A stretch of 64,000 nucleotides of DNA from assembly GCA_965229935.1 (NCBI GenBank), contig CBDDKB010000002.1:620001-684000 (forward strand), read 5' to 3'. Below are positions 1 to 7,435 of the stretch, piece by piece. This DNA is from SPJN01 sp965229935. Its GTDB lineage: Bacteria > Pseudomonadota > Alphaproteobacteria > SPJN01. The position numbers and the translations under genes were made by a program. A model generated the notes under the pieces. It was not told where the DNA came from. It saw nothing but the letters and a program-made list of their open reading frames with translations, and did no database searches. The number at the start of each line of letters is the position of its first letter. Positions within the stretch are counted from its first letter, which is position 1.

Positions 1-345
1 CGTGTGCAGTATCTGCATGCAGATTTTCGCATCTGGCGCAGCGGCATGAACCGCATCCGTTACCATTTTATGTTGGGTTGCCTCTTCTGCGGTGCTGAGC
101 TTGGTGCCCATGCCGCCTTCACTGTTGGGTGAAATGCCGCCTGTGATGATCATGCCCACGCCGCCCGCAGCGCGTTCAGCGAAATAGGCCGCCATGCGCT
201 CAAAGCCATTTTCCGCTTCCTCTAGCCCGGTATGCATCGACCCCATCAAAATGCGGTTTTTAATGGTGGTATGATCAAGTTCGAGCGGTGAAAATAGCTT
301 GGGGTAACGTGTTACACCCACATAGGTTGCAGCTTGTGCTGACAT
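1..345 (-). CDS. fadH: 2,4-dienoyl-CoA reductase / old yellow enzyme (N-terminal part)
   Basis: This gene runs off the left edge; only the first 115 residues are present. The reading frame starts at an ATG (complement of 343-345) with a GGGAG ribosome binding site eight bases upstream. The protein opens with YPKLFSPLEL, followed by IKNRILMGSMHTGLEE and a YFAERAAGGVGMIITGG stretch. This is the start of the FMN-binding TIM barrel of the FadH/old yellow enzyme family, which reduces 2,4-dienoyl-CoA esters during beta-oxidation of unsaturated acids. The C-terminal FeS/FAD/NADPH half that would separate FadH from other old yellow enzymes lies outside the window, so the FadH call is likely but not proven. 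It is divergent from the MFS gene at 517. Confidence 0.75.
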   Translation of the reverse strand, partial: MSAQAATYVGVTRYPKLFSPLELDHTTIKNRILMGSMHTGLEEAENGFERMAAYFAERAAGGVGMIITGGISPNSEGGMGTKLSTAEEATQHKMVTDAVHAAAPDAKICMQILHT

Positions 346-412
346 TGCTGGAACTCCCTTTTCGTAATATTTGTCCTGATTGGATAGCCGAAATTCTTCG
401 CGAAAGGAAGAT

Positions 413-425
413 TGACCCAAGGTCA
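413..425. promoter_or_regulatory. Inverted repeat in divergent promoter region
   Basis: The 171-base gap between the divergent fadH and MFS genes contains a perfect inverted repeat, TGACC-CAA-GGTCA, next to a short TTCGCGAA palindrome (397-404). It could be an operator shared by both genes. No regulator gene lies beside it, so this is inference from position and symmetry only. Confidence 0.25.
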
Positions 426-516
426 GCGCCGTAAACGCCGGAAACGAAGGGCGTTTTGTCATGTGTAGTGGAAGGGGGATATGGCCTAAAACAGGTCCCA
501 ACTAATCAGGGGCACT

Positions 517-1881
517 ATGTCAAACTCCACCTCAAAATTGGCGCAGCACTGGCAAACTAATCGCGTGATCTACATCACCCTCGTTGGGATGATGGCGACG
601 GGGTTTCCGTTCACGATCCTGACGGTGGCGCTAAAGCCTATTGCGGAAGAGTTTGCCGTGACGGAGGCCTTGGCCACTTGGACCGTATCAGCGCCCATGT
701 TGATCAGCGCCGTTTGCTTTCCCTTGATGGGTAAAGTCGGCGACACTTATGGGCATCGGCGCGTGTTTCTTATTGGTATCAGTCTATCGACAGTTTTCGC
801 CGCCTGCTGCTTTTTCGCCTGGGATATTTGGTCCCTGATTATCTTCCGCGTGTTGTCCATGCTATTTGCCGGGGCGACGACCCCGTCTGGCATGGCGATC
901 CTGTTTCACCAGTATGAGGGGGATGAGCGGGCGCGGGCTGTCGGCTGGTGGGCAATGGGTGGGCCGGGCTCTGCCGCATTGGGCCTAATCGCAGGTGGCC
1001 CGATGGTTGATATTTGGGGCTGGCGATCAGTCTTTATGTTTCAAATTTTGTGCGGTGCGCTTGCGTGGATCATTGCGCTGACGTCGTTGCCAGAGACAAA
1101 CAAACGACCCGCAGCATTTGACCATATCGGCAATTTGATCCTGATCGTGGCGTTGTTGTGTCTATTGTTTGCGATCAGCTCAGTCAGTGATCAAGATATT
1201 GCGGCTTTGACAAAATGGGGCGTCGCCCTGATCGGGATTGTGGGGCTTGTCGCTTTCTTGAAATATGAGAATTTTGCCGCCGACCCAATTGTGCCGCAGG
1301 GATTGTTGACCACCCGCAATTTTGCCAATCCGTCATGGGCGTCCTTTATGTTACAGGCGGCCTATTTGGGGGCGCTTGTGGTGACGCCGATTACGTTGAT
1401 CGATATATTCGGCTATTCAATTTCTGTTGCTGCGGGCTTGATGTTGCTTCGAACTGCAAGTTTGACCATTGCGACCCCCTTTGGTGGGCGTCTTGCGACA
1501 GCATTGTCTGAACGGGTTGCGGCCATGATTGGTATATCGCTTCAAGCGGTCGGGATCGCGATTATGGCTGCGGGTGTTTATGTGCTGCGGATCGAGCTGT
1601 TGTTAGTAGGTCTGGTCATACAGGGCGTTGGCCACGGCTTGGCCTTCCCACCCCTAACGGCGATTATTGCAACGGCGGTGGAACCGGGCCTGTTTGGCAC
1701 GGCATCGGGGCTTAACCGCCTGATCAGTCAAATCGGCTCCTCACTGGGTTTAAGCCTGTTCGGTGCGCTGCTTGCCATACCGCCAGAATCCCTCAACCTG
1801 CCGATGATCTTTCTGATCGGCAGCGGATTGACGGTGATTGGGCTGGTGCCTGCCGCACTGATTAAACGGCCAACAGGCTGA
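517..1881 (+). CDS. MFS transporter, EmrB/QacA (DHA2)-like
   Basis: A 454-residue integral membrane protein of the major facilitator superfamily. The first loop has the family signature GKVGDTYGHRR (motif A) after the second membrane segment, and WGWRSVFMFQ follows segment five/six as in drug:H+ antiporters of the DHA2 type. Hydrophobic segments continue to the C-terminus, ending LVPAALIKRPTG. It starts at an ATG with a weak AGGGG upstream. It probably forms a transcript with the phosphotriesterase-like gene 71 bases downstream. Its substrate cannot be read from sequence; export of a toxic compound or uptake of an organic acid are both possible. Confidence 0.8.
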   Translation: MSNSTSKLAQHWQTNRVIYITLVGMMATGFPFTILTVALKPIAEEFAVTEALATWTVSAPMLISAVCFPLMGKVGDTYGHRRVFLIGISLSTVFAACCFFAWDIWSLIIFRVLSMLFAGATTPSGMAILFHQYEGDERARAVGWWAMGGPGSAALGLIAGGPMVDIWGWRSVFMFQILCGALAWIIALTSLPETNKRPAAFDHIGNLILIVALLCLLFAISSVSDQDIAALTKWGVALIGIVGLVAFLKYENFAADPIVPQGLLTTRNFANPSWASFMLQAAYLGALVVTPITLIDIFGYSISVAAGLMLLRTASLTIATPFGGRLATALSERVAAMIGISLQAVGIAIMAAGVYVLRIELLLVGLVIQGVGHGLAFPPLTAIIATAVEPGLFGTASGLNRLISQIGSSLGLSLFGALLAIPPESLNLPMIFLIGSGLTVIGLVPAALIKRPTG

Positions 1882-1952
1882 TCTTTGTTTTGACAAATCT
1901 GTTCCGCTGCGGCTTGATTGCGTCAAAGCAATTAAACTAAGGCGGGGCAGAT

Positions 1953-2915
1953 ATGACGACGATCAACACAGTGACCGGCACGATCAATTCAGACACTATG
2001 GGCCGGACCCTTATCCATGAACATGCGTTGATCGGCTTTCCCGGCTGGTTTCTTGACAATCGCCAACCCAAGTTTAAACGCGACGAGGCGCTGGCACGTG
2101 TTATCGGTGCGTTTGAAGAGTTGAAGGATCATGGTGTCGACACTGTGGTTGACCCTTGTCCGTCAGATTTGGGCCGGGATGTCGAATTTAATGCCGAAGT
2201 TTCGCAGGCAACAGGGGTCAATCTTGTTGCCGCAACAGGCGTCTATTACGAAGCGGCAGGCATGCCCTATACGCTTGGTCATTTGGAACAGGCTGAGATT
2301 ACTGACATCTTCATTAAGGAGATCGAAGATGGCGTCGGTGACAGCGGCATCAAGCCGGGCATCGTCAAAATTGCGACGGGCGACGGGTTAGTCACCGACT
2401 ATGAAAAGAAGATTGTAGCGGCTGCCGCAGCAGCGGCTAAGGCGACCAATATTCCGGTCCTGTCCCATACGGAAAATTGCACGTGCGGGCATGACCAAAT
2501 TGATATTGTGACCGGGCAGGGCGTGTCCGCTGATCATCTTTTGGTTGGCCATTCAGATGGCACTGACGATATGGCCTATCAGGAATCGCTGGCAGCGCGT
2601 GGTGTTTATGTCGGCTTTGACCGTTTCGGGATTGAGGTGATTGTGCCTGACGAAACCCGGATGACCTGCCTGAAAAACCTAGTTGATAAAGGCTATCGGG
2701 ATCAATTGATGATGTCCCACGATACTGTGAACTGCCTGATGGGCGGGCTTGCCGGTGTGCCGCTCGGCACCAACCCGGAAGATATTCTTCCGAATTGGCG
2801 CATGACGCATATTTTTGAACGGATTATCCCCGAGCTGAAGTCTCGCGGTATGACGGACGAAGATTTCGACGTCATCTTGAAAGATAATCCCAGCCGCTTT
2901 TTCACGATCGGCTAG
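1953..2915 (+). CDS. Phosphotriesterase-family metallohydrolase (lactonase-like)
   Basis: A 320-residue amidohydrolase-superfamily TIM barrel. The metal ligands of the phosphotriesterase family are visible in order: HEH at residues 22-24, a lysine in GIVKIATGDG near 139 (normally carboxylated, bridging both metals), histidines in VLSHTEN and LVGHSDGTDD, and an aspartate in MMSHD near residue 252. Family members hydrolyse lactones, phosphotriesters or sugar-lactone phosphates; true substrates are mostly small lactones. A GGCGGGG ribosome site precedes the ATG. It abuts the convergent DUF2855 gene with only two bases between stops. The lactone reading is inference. Confidence 0.82.
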   Translation: MTTINTVTGTINSDTMGRTLIHEHALIGFPGWFLDNRQPKFKRDEALARVIGAFEELKDHGVDTVVDPCPSDLGRDVEFNAEVSQATGVNLVAATGVYYEAAGMPYTLGHLEQAEITDIFIKEIEDGVGDSGIKPGIVKIATGDGLVTDYEKKIVAAAAAAAKATNIPVLSHTENCTCGHDQIDIVTGQGVSADHLLVGHSDGTDDMAYQESLAARGVYVGFDRFGIEVIVPDETRMTCLKNLVDKGYRDQLMMSHDTVNCLMGGLAGVPLGTNPEDILPNWRMTHIFERIIPELKSRGMTDEDFDVILKDNPSRFFTIG

Positions 2916-2917
2916 GG

Positions 2918-4006
2918 CTAGTCTTTCGTAACCGTCAACACATAGCCTTGATCGGGTGAGATTTTGTTGGCAACAAACTCATTCATGACCTGTAGGGCAG
3001 CGTTGCCGCCCGTCACTTCATTGATGGTCAGCCAATCGCTTGCACCTGCAATGATTTTATAGACCTTTTCATCGCGTCGACGTGTGGCTTCTTCTGGCCC
3101 CAATTCTGCAACCTTCTTTGCGATTTCTGTCGGTGCAAAGAACATTGTGGGCGGCGGGCCGGGAAGCTCCCCCTCTGCACGGTCCTGATCCCAATGGGTC
3201 ATGCCGACGATGCAGCTATCTTTCAGATTGTCTTTCAAGTGATTGTGAATGCCTGCCACCACATTGCCATTACCGCTCATATCAACAAAGGCGCTTGGCG
3301 CATCAGGGATTGAGGTGATCTCGTCATAGGTCATGACCTGATCATAAAAGCCCAGTCCTTCGACAAAGGCTTTGTTCGTTGAAGATGTCAGGCCAATCAC
3401 TTTAACCTGGCGGTCCTTGTCCTCTGACAACATTTGGGCAAGCCCAATTGCCGTTTTGGAGGAGGCAGAGGCGATGATGATCTGTTCTGCCCCAAAAAAC
3501 CCAGCGTCATTTTCATAATCATACAAAACGTAAGATGTAATGATGACAGGCGACAGCAGCATCCGTGCCGGTTCAATAGCGCTCCAGTCCGTGGTTTCGT
3601 TTTTCACGCGGACATATTGATTGTAAACAGGGGGCAGATTGGCGCGGTGAGGGGCCATGTCAAACATGGCCATCTCGCTGATATTGCCGGGAGTCAAAAT
3701 AACCTCAGCCCCCATGGGGAAATAGCCGAACAAGCGTTCCCCCAAACGGACATCATCATTGGCGCTTTCAATGACCTTGCCATAGCCCCAGACGGGGATA
3801 ATCCCGCGCTCAGGCTCGTTCGCAGGAAAAAATTGCCAGTAGCCAAGAAAATCGCCCGCAACGCCATAGGTGATGTTGTTGGCTGAAAAGCCGAACCGTT
3901 CAACCTTCACGCGAACCTGACCGTCATTGATTTCATAAAGCTCAATAAAGGACAGTTTTGTATCAGAAGGATCAGCTTTATTGACTGTGATTGTTGGTGT
4001 GGACAT
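2918..4006 (-). CDS. DUF2855 family protein (MDR-like)
   Basis: A 362-residue protein recognisable as DUF2855. It opens with a substrate-binding-like domain (VERFGFSANNITYGVAGDFLGYW, here described rather than quoted further) and continues with a Rossmann-like half around IIIASASSKTAIGLAQML, similar in layout to medium-chain quinone/zinc dehydrogenases but without their zinc ligands. No enzyme activity is established for the family; a reductase role is inferred from the fold. It reads away from the MFS gene at 4123 and shares its 116-base promoter gap, which carries an inverted repeat. Neighbouring lactonase-, thiolase- and FadH-like genes suggest a role in breakdown of an organic compound. 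Confidence 0.8.
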   Translation of the reverse strand: MSTPTITVNKADPSDTKLSFIELYEINDGQVRVKVERFGFSANNITYGVAGDFLGYWQFFPANEPERGIIPVWGYGKVIESANDDVRLGERLFGYFPMGAEVILTPGNISEMAMFDMAPHRANLPPVYNQYVRVKNETTDWSAIEPARMLLSPVIITSYVLYDYENDAGFFGAEQIIIASASSKTAIGLAQMLSEDKDRQVKVIGLTSSTNKAFVEGLGFYDQVMTYDEITSIPDAPSAFVDMSGNGNVVAGIHNHLKDNLKDSCIVGMTHWDQDRAEGELPGPPPTMFFAPTEIAKKVAELGPEEATRRRDEKVYKIIAGASDWLTINEVTGGNAALQVMNEFVANKISPDQGYVLTVTKD

Positions 4007-4061
4007 GGGTTTTACCTTTTTATTTTTCTGTGTAAATAGTCTGCTTATTGTGAAGGCTTTG

Positions 4062-4079
4062 TGTCATAAGACAATGACA
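4062..4079. promoter_or_regulatory. Inverted repeat between DUF2855 and MFS genes
   Basis: TGTCAT and ATGACA form a perfect 6-bp inverted repeat separated by six bases, in the middle of the divergent gap between DUF2855 (minus) and the MFS gene (plus). Position and symmetry suggest an operator; the regulator is unknown. Confidence 0.3.
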
Positions 4080-4122
4080 AAATGACTTCTGGCAGTTCGT
4101 TTTTCAATATTGTGGAGTGGTC

Positions 4123-5397
4123 ATGGGAGCGGCATTAAAACCTGTATTTGCGCTGTTGCTTGCCGGGTCCATATTTTTGATCGGTAATGGGTTACAGACC
4201 AGTTTGGTCCCCCTGTCAGCAGAGCTGCATGGCATTGCAAAGCCAGTAATCGGGGTCATCGGCGCACTCTATTTCGTGGGGTTTGGTGCAGGCTGTCTTG
4301 TCGGGCCAAGCATGCTGCAACGTGTTGGCCATGTTAAGGTGTATGGCGCGATGACAGCGCTGGGCGGCGGTGCGGCGGCCTTTTACGTACTGTCTGCTGA
4401 TCCGGTGATGTGGGCCGTGTTGCGCATGATCACAGGTTTTGCCTTTGCCATACTTTATATGGTGATTGAAAGCTGGTTGAACGAGATTGCCACGAACGAG
4501 AATCGCGGCACAATTTTTTCAACCTACACTTTTTTGAACTTAACCGTTGTGACAGCGGGGCAGAGTATGATTGTCTTGGCTGACCCGACCGCACCGACGC
4601 TGTTTGCCATCAATGCTGGGCTGGTCACCTTTGCAGCCTTGCCGCTTTTATTGTCGAATACGGCCCAGCCATCCATGGTGGAAACCAGCAAGCTGCGCAT
4701 GAAGCTGCTGTTTCAAAAGTCGCCCGCAGGGGTGATGGGCGGGCTTGCTGTTGGGCTGGGCAATGGCGCGTTTTGGAGCCTTGCACCCAATTTCGGCCTT
4801 GGGGTTGGCCTTGATGTGAACGGCATCGCAATCTTTATGGCGTTGGGCGTATTGGCTGGCGCTTTGGGGCAGGTGCCCTTGGGCCGCCTGTCTGACAAGC
4901 TTGATCGGCGTTTGGTTATCATGGGGGCATCGGCCATAACCGCCGCTGCCTGTTTATTTATGGGGCTGGTTGCCGCGCCGGGGGTAACGATCATGGCAGG
5001 CATGGTCTGGTTCGGCCTGTTTGCCTTTCCTGTTTATGGGCTTTGTGTTGCCCATGTGAATGATCGTGTTGCGCCCGGGCAGTTTGTCGGTGCCGCCAGC
5101 GCCATGCTTTTGCTCTATGCTGTTGGCGCCGTTGCTGGCCCGATCATTGCTGCCTTTGTCATGCAGTTAATGGGGGCATCTGCACTGTTTTTGTACATAG
5201 GCACGGTTTATGCAGCTTTAGTTGTTCTAGTGCTGGTCCGCGTTGGTTTCAGGCGTCCGGTCGATGAGGGTGAGCGCGAAGATTACCTCCCCGTGCCGCG
5301 CCCGTCACCTGCGGCGGCCATGCTTGACCCCCGTGGTGATGATGGCAAAAGCGAGGAGGTTGACCTGCCTATCTTGGACGCTGAGGAGGCGAGCTGA
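4123..5397 (+). CDS. MFS transporter (YcaD-like)
   Basis: A 424-residue MFS transporter. The start is placed at the ATG at 4123 because a GGAG ribosome site sits five bases upstream; the GTG two codons earlier would overlap that site. Sequence features include about 12 hydrophobic segments, GAALKPVFALLLAGS at the N-terminus, MVIESWLNE in the middle (typical of the YcaD/UMF subgroup) and a loop GRLSDKLDRR matching the MFS motif A repeat. The last 45 residues are hydrophilic and acidic (ending DAEEAS), an unusually long cytosolic tail. Its stop meets the stop of the convergent cytochrome gene head to head with no gap. Substrate unknown. Confidence 0.8.
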   Translation: MGAALKPVFALLLAGSIFLIGNGLQTSLVPLSAELHGIAKPVIGVIGALYFVGFGAGCLVGPSMLQRVGHVKVYGAMTALGGGAAAFYVLSADPVMWAVLRMITGFAFAILYMVIESWLNEIATNENRGTIFSTYTFLNLTVVTAGQSMIVLADPTAPTLFAINAGLVTFAALPLLLSNTAQPSMVETSKLRMKLLFQKSPAGVMGGLAVGLGNGAFWSLAPNFGLGVGLDVNGIAIFMALGVLAGALGQVPLGRLSDKLDRRLVIMGASAITAAACLFMGLVAAPGVTIMAGMVWFGLFAFPVYGLCVAHVNDRVAPGQFVGAASAMLLLYAVGAVAGPIIAAFVMQLMGASALFLYIGTVYAALVVLVLVRVGFRRPVDEGEREDYLPVPRPSPAAAMLDPRGDDGKSEEVDLPILDAEEAS

Positions 5398-5946
5398 TCA
5401 GACCTTGGTAAAGGGCAGCATGCGCTGTAGCCCCTTATCCTTGTCGATCACCAAATGTTTGATCGCTGCTGCGATGTGAACCACGACAAGGATCATAAAC
5501 AGCACCATGCCAATCGCATGCATCACGTGAAACACTTGTGTAATGGCCGATGGTGCAACAGACAGGTTAAAAAGCTGCAACGGCTCCACCACCGTATCTT
5601 GATATGTGATCGCGTGGGCTAGCCCGACAATCGGCATATAGAAAAACAGAAAGTAAAAGCCGTGAGTCACGCCCTTGGCTGCCTTGACCTGCCAGTCAGC
5701 CATTGTGTCGGGATAAGCGGGCGGCGGGTTTTTGCGACGCCACCACAGGCGGACTATCGCGAGCGTCAGCGCGAAGAGGCCGTTGAAGCTGTGCCCGGCC
5801 AGTGTTTCACGCCGCAGTTCAGGTGGCATGTCTTCCATGCCCGGCCCCAAAATCAATGCGACCAAAATTGAAAGCGCCATAAGCCAATGCAACGTCATGG
5901 CAACGCCATCATATTTTGTTTTTGTGGATGGTGTTTGATCGGTCAT
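5398..5946 (-). CDS. Cytochrome b561-type membrane protein
   Basis: A 182-residue four-helix di-haem membrane protein of the bacterial cytochrome b561 family (YceJ/CybB type). Likely haem-ligand histidines are seen in MTLHWLMAL (helix 1), LAGHSFNGLFAL (helix 2), VFHVMHAIGM and VVHIAAAIKHLVID (C-terminal helices). Such proteins move electrons between the quinone pool and a periplasmic acceptor, for example quenching superoxide. The start is set at the ATG at 5946, which has GGAAGGG upstream; an upstream GTG at 5964 would add six residues. Convergent with the MFS gene. The electron partner is not identifiable here. Confidence 0.85.
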   Translation of the reverse strand: MTDQTPSTKTKYDGVAMTLHWLMALSILVALILGPGMEDMPPELRRETLAGHSFNGLFALTLAIVRLWWRRKNPPPAYPDTMADWQVKAAKGVTHGFYFLFFYMPIVGLAHAITYQDTVVEPLQLFNLSVAPSAITQVFHVMHAIGMVLFMILVVVHIAAAIKHLVIDKDKGLQRMLPFTKV

Positions 5947-6187
5947 TTGTCCCTTCCGATTCACTGGTTTTACTTATCTTTTTGCGCTCTGTCAGTGGAA
6001 TCACCCATAGAATATCCCGGTTGCCGTAGGGTTACAGTGGTTTTTTGCAAAAAAGTGCCTCGCAATGCTTGCGAAATGGCTTCAGACGTAGAAAATGGCG
6101 GCATCCGACCGCAATTGGCCGGTCAAAGACATTTCATCGGCCCTGTCTGAACATAGGATAGGGCACCAAAGCTTAAGGACATTAGAC

Positions 6188-7363
6188 ATGACCAATGCAT
6201 ATATTGTAGCCGCAAAGCGGACTGCAGGTGGCCGCCGTGGTGGCGCGCTTGCTGAATGGCATCCCGCCAATCTTGCCGCGCAAACCCTGAACGCGCTTGT
6301 TAAAGAAACAGGCATTGACCCCACCGCGCTTGAAGACGTGATCATGGGTTGTGTCTCGCAGGCCGGTGAACAGGCAGGGCAGGTTGGCCGTACAGCGGTT
6401 CTGGCATCAGACCTTCCCGATTCAGTGCCTGCCGTGACGATTGACCGTCAGTGCGGTTCTTCTCAGCAGTCAATTCAATTTGCTGCGCAGGCTGTTATGT
6501 CAGGCACGCAGGATCTGGTGATCGCTGCGGGTGTTGAAAGCATGACCCGTTGCCCGATGGGTATTAATGCCCGTGCAGGTAAGCTGTTCGACATTCCGAC
6601 AGACCCGACACCGCAAAATGTGAAAGAGCATTTTGGCATCAAGCACTTTAACCAGTTCACTGGTGCCGAGATGATTGCCAAGAAGCATGGCCATACAAAG
6701 GAGATGATTGACGCATTCTCTGTTGAAAGCCACAAGCGCGCTGCAGCAGCAACAGAGGCTGGCGCATTTGATGCCGAGATTGTTCCCGTCATGGGCCGTA
6801 CCCCCGATGGTGGCGAAGCCATGCACACAAAGGATGAAGGCATTCGCTATGACGCCAGCATGGAAGGCATGGCATCACTGAAAATCCTGATGGATGACGG
6901 TGTTATGACTGCTGCCAATGCCAGCCAGATTTGCGACGGCTCCTCAGGTGTGATGATCGCATCAGAACAGGCGCTAAAGGATCATAATCTGACCCCGCTG
7001 GCACGCATTCACAATGTAACCGTGACCGCCGGTGATCCTGTTATCATGTTGGAAGAGCCTTTGTTCGCAACCGACAAAGCATTGCAGCGCGCAGGCATGA
7101 AGATTGACGATATCGACCTTTATGAAGTGAACGAAGCCTTCGCCCCCGTGCCGATTGCATGGCTGGCCCATACTGGCGGTGATCATGCGAAGCTGAATGT
7201 GAATGGCGGCGCGATTTCCCTTGGCCATCCGCTTGGCGCATCAGGCACAAAATTGATGACGACACTGGTTCACGCCCTGCGTGCCCGCAACCTGAAATGG
7301 GGTCTGCAAACCATGTGTGAAGGCGGCGGTGTCGCCAATGTGACCATCGTCGAGGCGATGTAA
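6188..7363 (+). CDS. Acetyl-CoA acyltransferase (thiolase)
   Basis: A 391-residue thiolase. The acyl-carrying cysteine is Cys89 in DRQCGSSQQ, the catalytic histidine is in SLGHPLGASG and the second cysteine in MCEGGG near the C-terminus, so all three active-site elements are intact. Length is normal for the family. The ATG at 6188 has AAGGA nine bases upstream; earlier in-frame starts lack one. It could act in beta-oxidation (3-ketoacyl-CoA cleavage) or in the biosynthetic direction. The nearby FadH-like and hydrolase genes favour a degradative role. A rho-independent terminator follows. Confidence 0.9.
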   Translation: MTNAYIVAAKRTAGGRRGGALAEWHPANLAAQTLNALVKETGIDPTALEDVIMGCVSQAGEQAGQVGRTAVLASDLPDSVPAVTIDRQCGSSQQSIQFAAQAVMSGTQDLVIAAGVESMTRCPMGINARAGKLFDIPTDPTPQNVKEHFGIKHFNQFTGAEMIAKKHGHTKEMIDAFSVESHKRAAAATEAGAFDAEIVPVMGRTPDGGEAMHTKDEGIRYDASMEGMASLKILMDDGVMTAANASQICDGSSGVMIASEQALKDHNLTPLARIHNVTVTAGDPVIMLEEPLFATDKALQRAGMKIDDIDLYEVNEAFAPVPIAWLAHTGGDHAKLNVNGGAISLGHPLGASGTKLMTTLVHALRARNLKWGLQTMCEGGGVANVTIVEAM

Positions 7364-7390
7364 GTCACACTTTCGCTTAGATTTAGGAAG

Positions 7391-7421
7391 GCCCCTGCCA
7401 TTTGGTTGGCGGGGGCTTTTT
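7391..7421. terminator. Rho-independent terminator after thiolase
   Basis: A 10-bp hairpin (GCCCCTGCCA with TGGCGGGGGC, one wobble) followed by five T residues lies 27 bases past the thiolase stop and just before the convergent receptor gene ends. Confidence 0.8.
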
Positions 7422-7435
7422 CTTGCTGGATGGGG